Assembly (NCBI GenBank): GCA_963789355.1
Contig: CAWBKK010000001.1
Span: 62,001 to 126,000 of the forward strand
Direction: 5' to 3'
Source: Gaiellasilicea sp963789355
GTDB taxonomy: Bacteria > Actinomycetota > Thermoleophilia > Gaiellales > Gaiellaceae
Length of the DNA: 64,000 nt
Of this stretch, positions 18,430 through 26,089 are shown in pieces (position 1 is the stretch's first letter; every line of letters starts with the position of its first letter). Below the pieces are notes generated by a model. The model did not search any database and was not told the DNA's origin. It saw only the letters and a list, made by a program, of their open reading frames with translations. The translations under genes were made by a program, and so were the position numbers.

Positions 18430-19221
18430 CTAGCAGCTGCGGAGCGAGCCGCAGAGGCGAGCGATCGGGACGGCGAAGTTGAGGTTCTCGCCGCTGCCGG
18501 CGACGAGCACGCCGACGACCCGACCCTTGCGGTCGACCGCCGGGCCGCCCGAGTTGCCCGGGTTCGCGGCGGCGTCGGTCTGGATCTCCTGGGGCCGCAC
18601 GCGGCTGACGACGCCGCTCGTGACGGTCCCGCCGAGCCCGTAGGGACTGCCGACGAGGAGCAGCGCATCGCCGACGCGAGGCTTGTTCGGCACGGGCTTC
18701 TGCCAGAGCGGCTTCGCCCCGACCGGCTTGCCGTCGACGCGGAGCACGGCGAGATCGCGCGCGCGGTCGCGCGCCACCACCTCGGCGCGCCAGGAGCCCG
18801 TGTTCCGCTCCAGCAGCACCTGCTCGCCGACCTCCGAGACGACGTGGGCGGCGGTGACGACGTAGAGCTGGTCGTTCGCGATCCAGCCTGCGAAACCGGC
18901 GCCGAGCCCGTCCGAGGTCTTGACCGTGAAGACGCTCTTGAGGACGCGCGCGGCGAGCGGCGCAATCCCCTGCTCCTTCTGCTTCAGTTTGGTCTCGGAC
19001 TGCGACAGGCGGTGGGCGTACTCGGCGTCAGCAAGACGGAACTTCTCGAGCCGCCCCTCGAGCTCGCGCACGTCGGTCTCGAGCAGGTCGACCTGCATGC
19101 TCTGCTCGCGGACCGAGGCAACGGCAAAGAGGGAGATCCCGATTGCGGCCACGACGGCGAGGCCGGCGAGCACCAGCGGGATCGAGATCGTCCGGCCCCC
19201 CTCGTACTCGTCGTAAGCCAT
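18430..19221 (-). CDS. Membrane-anchored trypsin-like (HtrA/S1C-type) serine protease
   Basis: A 263-residue protease with a signal anchor at residues 12-34, a charged coiled coil at about 38-85 and a chymotrypsin-fold domain. The catalytic triad is H126 (VVTAAHVV), D156 (RDLAVL) and S224 (GNSGGP). No PDZ domain follows; the chain ends right after the protease domain (NFAVPIARLCGSLRSC), shorter than DegP/HtrA. The membrane-proximal coiled coil suggests trimerisation or partner binding. The active domain is outside the membrane. It is convergent with and directly abuts the preceding hypothetical gene. Role in extracytoplasmic protein quality control is inferred from the family. Confidence 0.9.
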   Translation of the reverse strand: MAYDEYEGGRTISIPLVLAGLAVVAAIGISLFAVASVREQSMQVDLLETDVRELEGRLEKFRLADAEYAHRLSQSETKLKQKEQGIAPLAARVLKSVFTVKTSDGLGAGFAGWIANDQLYVVTAAHVVSEVGEQVLLERNTGSWRAEVVARDRARDLAVLRVDGKPVGAKPLWQKPVPNKPRVGDALLLVGSPYGLGGTVTSGVVSRVRPQEIQTDAAANPGNSGGPAVDRKGRVVGVLVAGSGENLNFAVPIARLCGSLRSC

Positions 19222-19278
19222 ACGACGAGTCTCGGCCGATCACGTCAGCCGAACGTCCCCCGAACGAGGGATGCCTCT

Positions 19279-19500
19279 CTAATCGGTGGTGACGCCGTCG
19301 GTCTCGGGGAACGTCCCCGGGATCCGGGCGCGGCGCCGGTCGCGAAGCTCGCGCTTGCCGCCGTACTCCCGACCGTTGCGCCGGTCATCCCCTTCGCGCC
19401 GGTCGAGGATGACCGTCACGTTGGGATTGTCCTTGTAGTACTCGACCATCTTGTCGAAGAGGTCGACCTCGAGGTCGCGTGGGATCACGCAGTAGATCAT
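19279..19500 (-). CDS. Small conserved-looking hypothetical protein
   Basis: A 73-residue protein opening MIYCVIPRDLEVDLFDKMVEYYKDNP followed by VTVILDRREG and a highly charged Arg/Asp-rich tail. The alternating beta-alpha-beta start looks structured and the DRREG-DRR part resembles a nucleic-acid or phosphate-binding basic patch, but I cannot assign a family. A TAGACT box lies 6 nt before ATG 19500, matching the leaderless promoter geometry seen at other genes here. Its position between the protease and LysE genes gives no functional clue. Confidence 0.7.
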   Translation of the reverse strand: MIYCVIPRDLEVDLFDKMVEYYKDNPNVTVILDRREGDDRRNGREYGGKRELRDRRRARIPGTFPETDGVTTD

Positions 19501-19506
19501 GGTCTC

Positions 19507-19512
19507 AGTCTA
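19507..19512 (-). promoter_or_regulatory. Candidate -10 box of a leaderless transcript
   Basis: TAGACT on the minus strand, exactly 6 nt before ATG 19500. The -35 position (CTGGCG, 17-nt spacer) matches TTGACA only at three bases. Confidence 0.4.
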
Positions 19513-19542
19513 CGAATCGAAGCGGCCGGCGCCAGCCCTGAT

Positions 19543-20172
19543 CTAGTGACGTCTCGCGACCGCGGTGAGCGCGCCGAGGCCGACGAACACCGAGCCGGAG
19601 ACGTACCGCTGCACCGACAGGAAGCGGCGACTGCCACGCAGGCGCTCCGAGGCCGTCCCGGCCGCCAGCGCCCAGAGACTGTCGCTGAACACGGCGATAG
19701 CGACGAAGACGAGCCCGAGGACCCCGATCTGAAGCGCCGCGCTGCCCTTGTCCGGATCGACGAACTGCGGCAGGAACGCGAAGAAGAAGAGCGCCGTCTT
19801 CGGATTGAGCACGTTCACGATCACGCCCTGCCCGAATCGGCGGCGCAGACGCCGCTCGCTCGCAAGGCTCGCAGGCGCCTCGTCGCGACGGCGGAAGATC
19901 GTCCACAGGCCCATGCCGATCAGATATGCGGCGCCGGTGTACTTGACGACGTTGAACGCCGTTGCGGAGGAGACGAGGATGGAAGAGAGGCCGACCGCCG
20001 CCGCGGCGACGTGCACGAGCGCGCCGGTGGCGATCCCGAGCGCCGAGACGAACCCGGCCAGCCGGCCGCGGTCGATGCTCTGGGAGACGATGTAGAGCAC
20101 CGCCGGCCCGGGAACGACGATCAGGGCGAGCGCTGCGACCGCGAAGACGAGCAGCGTGGCCGGATCGGGCAT
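19543..20172 (-). CDS. LysE/RhtB-family amino acid exporter
   Basis: A 209-residue inner-membrane exporter with six hydrophobic segments. The family signature VPGPAVLYIVSQSIDRGRLAGFVSALGIATGAL spans about residues 20-52, and the conserved NPKTALFFFAFLPQF is near 122-136. Such proteins export lysine, homoserine, threonine or related compounds. ATG 20172 lies 4 nt after the stop of the upstream gene, so they are cotranscribed. No LysG-like regulator is adjacent, and the specific substrate is unknown. Confidence 0.92.
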   Translation of the reverse strand: MPDPATLLVFAVAALALIVVPGPAVLYIVSQSIDRGRLAGFVSALGIATGALVHVAAAAVGLSSILVSSATAFNVVKYTGAAYLIGMGLWTIFRRRDEAPASLASERRLRRRFGQGVIVNVLNPKTALFFFAFLPQFVDPDKGSAALQIGVLGLVFVAIAVFSDSLWALAAGTASERLRGSRRFLSVQRYVSGSVFVGLGALTAVARRH

Positions 20173-20175
20173 GGC

Positions 20176-20787
20176 TCAGACCCTGGCGATGTCCGGCATC
20201 AGGCGGCCGTCGTCGGCCAGGTGCGCGTTCCACTCCTGAAACGAGGTCTCGAGCTCCTCGAGGTCGTGGCCGCGCTCGACGAGGCGCACCGGCTGCGCCG
20301 CGTCCGGCGAGACCCGGTACTGGTACCACGAGATCTCCCACGCGACTGTCACGACCATCTCGCCGCTGACACCCGAGAGCGGGACGATCGATCCCTTCGG
20401 CGCACCCAGGCTCTTCGCCACGCCGGCGACCGTGCGCCGGTGCGCACTCGAGTTGAACAGATCGGCCGCCTCGACGACTGCGAGCTCGGGCTCGGAGAGC
20501 CGGCGAAGAAACGGCTCGTCGGCCACGGGAGCTTCCTCGGCGCGGCGGCTAGACCCGAGCAGGCCGCCCCACCGGCTCTTGCGACGGCGCGCGTCGAGCG
20601 GAACGGCCGGAAGCGATGGGCTTCCCTCCCGGATCCAGCCGTGCTCGAGCGCGATCTCGGTGCAGAGCGGGCAGACGTCGACGTACTCGTCCCCGCCTGG
20701 CGAGAACCGGAGCGCATGCTCGCCCATCAGGAGCGAGCGTTCGCAGATCGCGCAGATGCGCGTTGCGCCTGAACGCGTCACACGCAT
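20176..20787 (-). CDS. Hypothetical protein with N-terminal zinc-ribbon-like Cys pairs
   Basis: A 203-residue protein of unrecognised family. Residues 12-43 contain CAIC and CPLC (C-x2-C...C-x2-C), a likely zinc site. A basic, low-complexity linker follows (about 65-90) and then a mixed alpha/beta domain ending in YQYRVSPDAAQPVRLVERGHDLEELE, which could bind DNA or another protein. A TACGGT box sits 7 nt before ATG 20787. It is transcribed with the LysE exporter and divergently from the PadR regulator, only 67 nt away, so the PadR operator could also affect it. Function unknown. Confidence 0.75.
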   Translation of the reverse strand: MRVTRSGATRICAICERSLLMGEHALRFSPGGDEYVDVCPLCTEIALEHGWIREGSPSLPAVPLDARRRKSRWGGLLGSSRRAEEAPVADEPFLRRLSEPELAVVEAADLFNSSAHRRTVAGVAKSLGAPKGSIVPLSGVSGEMVVTVAWEISWYQYRVSPDAAQPVRLVERGHDLEELETSFQEWNAHLADDGRLMPDIARV

Positions 20788-20839
20788 GCCGGCGACCGTA
20801 GCAAACGCCAGGAGTTATCCACAGGACGGCACTTCTGCT

Positions 20840-20856
20840 ATATGTAACTCACATAT
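20840..20856. promoter_or_regulatory. PadR-type operator (ATATGT-N5-ACATAT) over the padR start codon
   Basis: A perfect inverted repeat with 6-bp arms and 5-bp spacer. Its right arm overlaps the first two bases of the PadR start codon, and its left arm overlaps a TATATG -10-like box at 20839. PadR proteins bind ATGT-rich/ACAT dyads of this type, so autorepression is expected. It may also reach the divergent gene starting at 20787. Confidence 0.65.
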
Positions 20857-21211
20857 GTATCGGCGACGGGGCTGGCATGGACGGGGAGGGCGGATCGAGC
20901 GCTTTCAGGTTGCGGCGCTTCTCCTCCTCCTGCGGGAGCGCAAGGCACACGGCTACGACCTGCTCGAGCGGCTACCTGATCTGATCGGCGACGAGCGCGT
21001 CGACGTGGGCAATCTCTACCGCGTCCTGCGCGCGCTCGAGGAGCAAGGCCTCGTCTCGAGCGTTTGGGACGACAGCGTCCCGGGACCCGCCAAGCGCACC
21101 TACGAGCTGACACCCGCCGGCGGCGACGCGCTCGAACGCTGGGCGGCCTCCCTCGCCGAGACACGCACCCGGATCGACCGCTTTCTCGACCGACATCAGG
21201 AAGGGAGGTGA
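20855..21211 (+). CDS. PadR-family transcriptional regulator
   Basis: A 118-residue winged-helix regulator. The PadR core reads FQVAALLLLLRERKAHGYDLLERL, then VGNLYRVLRALEEQGLVSSVWDD and KRTYELTPAGGDALERWAASL, followed by a short C-terminal dimerisation helix. ATG 20855 is used because homology starts here; longer frames upstream run into the divergent gene. No Shine-Dalgarno is visible, and a -10-like TATATG lies just upstream, so the transcript may be nearly leaderless. The start codon sits inside a palindromic operator, implying autoregulation. It is followed 2 nt later by a small coiled-coil gene. Confidence 0.93.
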   Translation: MYRRRGWHGRGGRIERFQVAALLLLLRERKAHGYDLLERLPDLIGDERVDVGNLYRVLRALEEQGLVSSVWDDSVPGPAKRTYELTPAGGDALERWAASLAETRTRIDRFLDRHQEGR

Positions 21212-21213
21212 CC

Positions 21214-21405
21214 ATGCACCACCGGAGACTTCAGCGCAGGCGCCCGCCGCTCGGCGCGCGCTTCTACGCCAGCGAGAACGTGCTCGAACGGCTGGACGAG
21301 TATCAGCGCGATCTCGAGCAGGAGCTCGCGGACGTGACCGAGCTGATCAAGCGAATCCGCGCGGACGACGTGCCGCAGGGCCAGGCAGAGCCGCAGACGA
21401 TCTAG
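21214..21405 (+). CDS. Small coiled-coil protein co-transcribed with PadR
   Basis: A 63-residue protein: a basic N-terminus (MHHRRLQRRRPPLG), then an amphipathic helix (LERLDEYQRDLEQELADVTELIKRIRAD) that should form a coiled coil. AAGGGAGG immediately precedes ATG 21214, and the PadR stop ends at 21211. Short helical proteins next to PadR genes occur in other bacteria, but I know no function for this one. It may be a ligand-carrying or modulating partner of PadR; that is inference from position. It ends 4 nt before the convergent EF-G-like gene. Confidence 0.75.
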   Translation: MHHRRLQRRRPPLGARFYASENVLERLDEYQRDLEQELADVTELIKRIRADDVPQGQAEPQTI

Positions 21406-21409
21406 CCGA

Positions 21410-23467
21410 TCAATGAGCGGCCGCGGACGCCTCTCGCTCGCGCTTCGTGTCCTCGATCACCCGCTGGGCGACGTGGGACGGAACCTCCTCGTAGCGGAGG
21501 AAGTGCATCGAGTAGTCGCCGCGGCCGCCGGTGATCGAGGTCAGCGTCTGCAGGTAGGTGAGCATCTCGGCCATGGGCACCTCGGCCTTGATCGTCGTCA
21601 CCCCCGCCGCGGGCTCCATCCCGTGCAGTCGGCCACGGCGTGAGTTGAGGTCGCCGTTGACTGCGCCGACGGCCTCGTCGGGCACGGTCACCTCGAGCTC
21701 CATGATCGGCTCGAGCAGGATCGGCTCCGCCTTCGCGTACGCCTCCTTGAAGGCCATCGAGCCGGCGATCTTGAACGCCATCTCGGAGGAGTCGACCGTG
21801 TGGTACGAGCCGTCGACGAGCAGCACGCGGACGCCCTGGACGGGTGCCCCGGCCAGCTCGCCGTGGTGCATCGCCTCCTGGATCCCCTTGTCGACGGCGG
21901 GCCGGAAGCTCTGGGGGATGACGCCGCCGACGATCTTGTCCACGAACTCGTAGCCGACGTTCCCGTCGATCGGCTCGAGCACGATCGTGCAGTCGCCGAA
22001 CTGGCCGCGGCCGCCGGTCTGCTTCTTGTAGCGGGCGTGCGAGCGGGACTCCTTGCGGATCGTCTCCAGGTACGGGACGCGCGGCGGGTGCAGCTCGATG
22101 TCGACGCCGAACCTGCGCTTGGCCCGCTCGAGCGCGACCTCGACGTGCATCTGGCTCATCCCGGAGAGGATCTCCTCGCCGGTCTGCTGGTCGCGCCGCA
22201 GGTGCAGGGTCGGATCCTCCTCCCCGAGCCGCCGGATCGCCTGCGCCACCTTCTCCTCGTCGCCCTTCGACTTCGGCGTGATCGCGAAGCTCATCACCGG
22301 CTCGGGAAAACCGATCTCGGGCACGTCGGTCGCGACCTCTTTGTCGAGCAGCAGGTCGCCGGTCTGCACCTCCTTCAGCTTCGCGACGGCGCCGATGTCG
22401 CCCGGGCCGAACTCGGTCGCGGGAATGTGCTCCTTGCCCTGCTGGAAGAGCAGCGAGCCCATCCGCTCCTTCGCATGGGTGCGCGCGTCGACGAGCGTCT
22501 GGTCAGGCCGCACGGAGCCCTGGAGGACGCGGAAGAGGTTGATCCGCCCGGCGAACGGGTCGGCGATCGTCTTGAAGACGAAGGCGGCCGTGTCGGCCCC
22601 CTCGATGTGGGTGATCGAGCCGGCCTTCGCGGGCGAGGGCACGCCCTCGACGATCAGGTCGAGCAGCGCATGCGCGCCCAGGTTATTCGTCGCGACGCCG
22701 CAGGCGACGGGGAAGACCTCGCCGCGCGTGACCGCGTCCTTGAGCGCGTGCGCGACCTCCTCGACGCCGAGCTCCTCCCCTTCGAGGTACTTCTCCATCA
22801 GCGCCTCGTCGGTCTGCACGACCTCGTCGAGCAGCTTCTCGCGGTACTCCTGGACGAGGTCCGCCATCTCCTCGGGGATCAGGCCGGGCTCGGGCTCCAG
22901 GCCGCCGTCCGGGCTCGTGTAGGAACACATGTGGAGGATGTCGACGATGCCCGTCAGCTCGTGCTCGGCCCCGATCGGGAGCTGGACGGCGACGCAGCGG
23001 GGCGAGAGCTGCTCCTGCATCTGACCGAGGGCGCGGAAGAAGTCGGCGCGCTCGCGGTCGAGCATGTTGACGAAGAGGACACGCGCGATCCCGAGCTCGT
23101 CGGCGCGCTTCCAGACCCGCGCCGTGCCGACCTCGACGCCCATCACGCCGCTGAGCACGAAGAGCGCGCCCTCGACGACGCGGAGGGCGCAGCGCGCTTC
23201 GCCCTGAAAGCTCGGGTCGCCGGGGACGTCGACGAGGTTCAGCTTCCGTCCCTGCCACTCGGCGTGGGTCAGCGAGAGCGCGATCGACATCTTCCGCTGC
23301 TGCTCGTCGTCGTCCCAGTCCGCGACCGTCGAGCCTGCGTCGATCGTGCCGAGGCGATTCGTCTCCCCCGCCTGGAAGAGCAGCGCCTCGACGAGCGAGG
23401 TCTTGCCCGTGCCGCGGTGACCGACGACGGCGACGTTGCGGATCTTTCCAGGCTCGAAAGCGGGCAT
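21410..23467 (-). CDS. EF-G-like translational GTPase (EF-G2/FusA2-like)
   Basis: A 685-residue protein with the five-domain layout of elongation factor G, including domain IV (GGVIPQSFRPAVDKGIQEAM) and domain V. The G1 loop is GHRGTGKTS. The G3 motif is DVPGDPSF: the catalytic His of canonical EF-G (DTPGHVDF) is Asp here, and G4 is NMLD instead of NKLD. Switch I has QRKMSIALS in place of the RGITI motif. This matches the divergent FusA2 group of actinobacteria, which is not the main translocase, so slow or altered GTP hydrolysis is likely. GAGGAGG precedes ATG 23467. The main fusA gene would be elsewhere with the ribosomal protein genes. Confidence 0.92.
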   Translation of the reverse strand: MPAFEPGKIRNVAVVGHRGTGKTSLVEALLFQAGETNRLGTIDAGSTVADWDDDEQQRKMSIALSLTHAEWQGRKLNLVDVPGDPSFQGEARCALRVVEGALFVLSGVMGVEVGTARVWKRADELGIARVLFVNMLDRERADFFRALGQMQEQLSPRCVAVQLPIGAEHELTGIVDILHMCSYTSPDGGLEPEPGLIPEEMADLVQEYREKLLDEVVQTDEALMEKYLEGEELGVEEVAHALKDAVTRGEVFPVACGVATNNLGAHALLDLIVEGVPSPAKAGSITHIEGADTAAFVFKTIADPFAGRINLFRVLQGSVRPDQTLVDARTHAKERMGSLLFQQGKEHIPATEFGPGDIGAVAKLKEVQTGDLLLDKEVATDVPEIGFPEPVMSFAITPKSKGDEEKVAQAIRRLGEEDPTLHLRRDQQTGEEILSGMSQMHVEVALERAKRRFGVDIELHPPRVPYLETIRKESRSHARYKKQTGGRGQFGDCTIVLEPIDGNVGYEFVDKIVGGVIPQSFRPAVDKGIQEAMHHGELAGAPVQGVRVLLVDGSYHTVDSSEMAFKIAGSMAFKEAYAKAEPILLEPIMELEVTVPDEAVGAVNGDLNSRRGRLHGMEPAAGVTTIKAEVPMAEMLTYLQTLTSITGGRGDYSMHFLRYEEVPSHVAQRVIEDTKREREASAAAH

Positions 23468-23707
23468 GCGGGGCGGCCTCCTCGGCGGGTCTTGGATTCG
23501 GGACGCGAATCGTAACGTGCCTGCGCGAGCGGCAAGCCCGGGGAGCGACGCGAGGTTTCGCCGGCGTCGAGGACGGGGACAAGGTGCGAGGGTCGGATCC
23601 CCAGCTCTCAGGATCCCCCGCTGGCCCGTCCTCACGACCCGGACGGATCGATTGCCCGCCTCAGACAACCGGCGAGCGGCAGGTTCAAGGTGCTTCCGGG
23701 AAATGGG

Positions 23708-24622
23708 GTGAGTCGGGTGAGCCGTACGCACAAGCTGATCAACGTGGCGGGAATCGTCCTCCCGTTCGTGGGGCTGACCGCTGCGGTGGTGCTCTTGTGG
23801 GAGCGGATGGTCGGTCCGACCGAGCTCGCCATCCTCGCTGTCGGCTACGTCCTGACCGGGGTCGGGATCACCGTCGGCTATCACCGCCTCTTCACTCACC
23901 GCTCCTTCGAGACCTCCCGGCCGGTTCGGTACGCATTCGCCGTCCTTGGCCAGATGGCCGTCGAGGGCGACGTACTCGCCTGGGTCGCAGACCATCGGAA
24001 GCACCACCAGTTCTCCGACCGCGAAGGCGACCCGCACAGCCCACACGCGGGCTTCGAGGACGGCCTCGCCGGGACGCTCCAGGGGCTCTGGCACGCGCAC
24101 ACCGGGTGGCTCTTCTCGGACGCCGGCCGCGCCGACCAGGCGCGGTACGCGAAGGATCTCAGCCGCGATCGCGGGCTGCGGGTGATCGCCCGGCTCTTCC
24201 TGCCGCTCGTCCTTTTCTCGCTGCTCGTGCCGGCGCTCGCCGGCTGGGCGCTGATCGGCGGCTGGTACGGCTTCCTCGCCGGTCTCTTCTGGGGCGGCGC
24301 GATCCGGATCTTCCTCCTGCACCACGTCACGTTCTCGATCAACTCGATCTGCCACCTCTGGGGCCGTCGCCGGTTCGCCTCGCGCGACGAGTCGCGCAAC
24401 GTCTGGTGGCTCTCGTGGCTCTCCTTCGGCGAGTCGTGGCACAACAACCACCACGCGTTTCCCACCTCCGCGTTCCACGGCCTGCGCAAGCTGGAGCTCG
24501 ATCCCGGCGGCTGGGTGATCTGGACGCTCGAGAAGGCGGGGCTCGCCTGGGGAGTCGTCCGGATCCCCGCCGAGAAGCAAGCGCTGAAGCTGGTTCAAGC
24601 GCCGAGCCGAGCGACGCTCTAG
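23708..24622 (+). CDS. Acyl-CoA/acyl-lipid delta-9-type fatty acid desaturase
   Basis: A membrane di-iron desaturase of about 304 residues. The three histidine boxes are present: HRLFTH, HRKHH and HNNHH. Four hydrophobic segments are placed in the stearoyl-CoA desaturase pattern, and GDPHSPHAGF and WHAHTGWLF are typical flanking motifs. It introduces a double bond into a C16/C18 acyl chain and so tunes membrane fluidity. The start is uncertain: GTG codons at 23690, 23708 and 23717 are all in frame, and none has a good Shine-Dalgarno; 23708 is a compromise. Its stop overlaps that of the convergent sigma factor gene (CTAG). Confidence 0.92.
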   Translation: MSRVSRTHKLINVAGIVLPFVGLTAAVVLLWERMVGPTELAILAVGYVLTGVGITVGYHRLFTHRSFETSRPVRYAFAVLGQMAVEGDVLAWVADHRKHHQFSDREGDPHSPHAGFEDGLAGTLQGLWHAHTGWLFSDAGRADQARYAKDLSRDRGLRVIARLFLPLVLFSLLVPALAGWALIGGWYGFLAGLFWGGAIRIFLLHHVTFSINSICHLWGRRRFASRDESRNVWWLSWLSFGESWHNNHHAFPTSAFHGLRKLELDPGGWVIWTLEKAGLAWGVVRIPAEKQALKLVQAPSRATL

Positions 24623-25395
24623 CCGAGTGGCACGCGGGCGGCGCCGAGACGAGCCTTCAGGCGCAGGATCGCCTTCGTGTGTAGCTGCGAGACGCGGGAC
24701 TCGGTGACGCCGAGCACCTCGCCGATCTCGCGGAGGGTCAGCTCCTCGTAGTAGTAGAGGGTGACCACGAGCTTCTCCCGCTCCGGCAGCCGCGCGATCG
24801 CCTCGCCGAGCGCCTCCTTCATCTCTGTCTGCGCGAGCGCCGACTGCGGTTCCGGGCCCTGCGTGTCCTCGATCGTGTCGATCAGCGCGATCTGGTCGCC
24901 GCCGGCGGAGACGGTCCACAGCTCGTCCAGCGCGGCGATCGACGAGCGGGAGATCTCGGTCAGGCTCGAGCCGAGCTCGTCCTCGGTCAGCCCGAGCTTC
25001 GTCGCGATCTCCTCGTCCGTCGGCGCCCGGTGGAGCTTCTTCTCCAGCTCGGCGATCGCGCGCTCGATGTCGCGCGCTCTCGCACGCACGGAGCGCGGAA
25101 CCCAGTCCAGCGCGCGCAACTCGTCGATGATCGCGCCCTTGATCCGCGCGATCGCGTAGGTCTCGAACTTGATCTCGCGATCGGGGTCGTAGCGCTCGAT
25201 CGCGCCGATCAGCCCGAGCAAGCCGTAGGAGACGAGATCGCCCTCGTCGACGTGGGCGGGCAGGCCGCTCCCCAGCCGGCCGGCGACGAACTTCACCAAT
25301 GGCGCGTACGTCAGGATCAGGCGGTCGCGGACGCCGCGGTCCTGCGAGCGCCGATACTCCTGCCAGAGCGCGCTCGTATCCTCGACCTTCGCCAT
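24619..25395 (-). CDS. FliA/WhiG-type RNA polymerase sigma factor
   Basis: A 258-residue group 3 sigma factor. Region 2 reads YAPLVKFVAGRLGSGLPAHVDEGDLVSYGLLGLIGAIERYDP followed by FETYAIARIKGAIIDELRALDWVPRSVR, the hallmark of FliA/WhiG. Region 3 lies around APTDEEIATKLGLTEDEL, and region 4 contains LTLREIGEVLGVTESRVSQLHTKAI. No flagellar or chemotaxis gene is in the window, so either motility (FliA) or development (WhiG) is possible. A TATTCT box lies 6 nt before ATG 25395, indicating a leaderless message. Convergent with the desaturase. Confidence 0.94.
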   Translation of the reverse strand: MAKVEDTSALWQEYRRSQDRGVRDRLILTYAPLVKFVAGRLGSGLPAHVDEGDLVSYGLLGLIGAIERYDPDREIKFETYAIARIKGAIIDELRALDWVPRSVRARARDIERAIAELEKKLHRAPTDEEIATKLGLTEDELGSSLTEISRSSIAALDELWTVSAGGDQIALIDTIEDTQGPEPQSALAQTEMKEALGEAIARLPEREKLVVTLYYYEELTLREIGEVLGVTESRVSQLHTKAILRLKARLGAARVPLG

Positions 25396-25401
25396 GGCGA
25401 G

Positions 25402-25407
25402 AGAATA
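25402..25407 (-). promoter_or_regulatory. Candidate -10 box of a leaderless transcript
   Basis: TATTCT on the minus strand, 6 nt before ATG 25395. No convincing -35 at 17-18 nt. Confidence 0.4.
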
Positions 25408-25442
25408 CGCCGCGTGACGCCGGACTCTTTCCCGTGCGCGGC

Positions 25443-25613
25443 CTAGCGTCGGCGTAGGAGCCGCAGCGACATCGTCACCATCCAGGCCCCGAGTGCCGCG
25501 GCGGGCGCGGCGATCACCCAGAAGCCGGCGCGCGCAGAGCTGATCGCGATGAACCCGAACCCGAGCGCAAGCACCAGGAACAGCAGTCCGAGCGCGTGTC
25601 GCTGGGAGAGCAT
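25443..25613 (-). CDS. Small two-helix membrane protein
   Basis: A 56-residue (from ATG 25613) or 60-residue (from TTG 25625) protein with two hydrophobic helices separated by a short turn (LGLLFLVLALGFGFIAISSA and FWVIAAPAAALGAWMVTMSL) and a basic C-terminal end (RLLRRR) that should face the cytoplasm. It lies between the sigma factor and tRNA-Trp. The membrane pattern supports a real gene; function unknown. Confidence 0.6.
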   Translation of the reverse strand: MLSQRHALGLLFLVLALGFGFIAISSARAGFWVIAAPAAALGAWMVTMSLRLLRRR

Positions 25614-25646
25614 CAGATCGTTCAAGGCTACAATCGGCCTCAGCGA

Positions 25647-25719
25647 AGGGGCGTAGCTCAGTTGGTAGAGCGCTGGTCTCCAAAACCAGATGTCGCAGGT
25701 TCGAGTCCTGTCGCCCCTG
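25647..25719 (+). tRNA. tRNA-Trp (anticodon CCA)
   Basis: Full cloverleaf: acceptor AGGGGCG/CGCCCCT, D arm GCTC...GAGC, anticodon stem CTGGT/ACCAG with loop CTCCAAA (anticodon CCA), T arm GCAGG-TTCGAGT-CCTGT, discriminator G as expected for tryptophan tRNA. In many bacteria this tRNA precedes secE-nusG; here it is followed by a 370-nt stretch without a clear gene. Confidence 0.97.
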
Positions 25720-26089
25720 CTGCGGGGTCACCCCTGCTCCCCGTTTCAGGTGCCATCGCGGATCCGGAAAAAGGGTTACCCTGCGTGTGGGTGCGCCCCG
25801 CGACCAGCCGCCCGGGTCGTCTGAACGATTAGGCGTCTCGTGGTCATGGACGTGTTGTGGGAGAGGCCGCACTCCCCGGGCGCGCCCACTCAGACCCCCC
25901 AGGACGCCCGGGTCGAGCCGGCAGACGACGGATCGATCGGACGCGCCATGCTCTCGACGCGCCACCCCCTCGGCCCCGTGGCCGCCCAGGGCCAAGGAGT
26001 GGTGGCGATCAAGCCAATATGGCAGGCCATTGTGCAGATTGCAACGCGACGGGATCGGAGCGGCGCGGCCGTCGGGAAGGATGGACCGG
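25720..26089. other. Gene-poor gap between tRNA-Trp and the HD-GYP gene
   Basis: No convincing coding region is seen. Short open frames from 25840 and 25857 lack homology, codon bias or ribosome sites and overlap the end of the HD-GYP gene. A perfect dyad AGGGT-T-ACCCT lies at 25772-25782 and a GGGG-TCA-CCCC hairpin at about 25724-25734, just after the tRNA. Either could be a tRNA processing or termination element or a protein site, but neither has a T tract. Confidence 0.4.

Noticed and set aside
18844..20772. 642-codon plus frame over the protease, small gene, LysE and zinc-ribbon genes
   Set aside because: Spans several clear minus-strand genes and shows only biased composition.
21800..23515. 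571-codon open frame opposite the EF-G-like gene
   Set aside because: It is the GC-driven shadow of the EF-G reading frame, with Arg/Asp/Leu-rich sequence and no homology.
24619..25395. Proof of motility from the FliA/WhiG sigma factor
   Set aside because: No flagellar gene is present and WhiG-type sigma factors also occur in non-motile actinobacteria.
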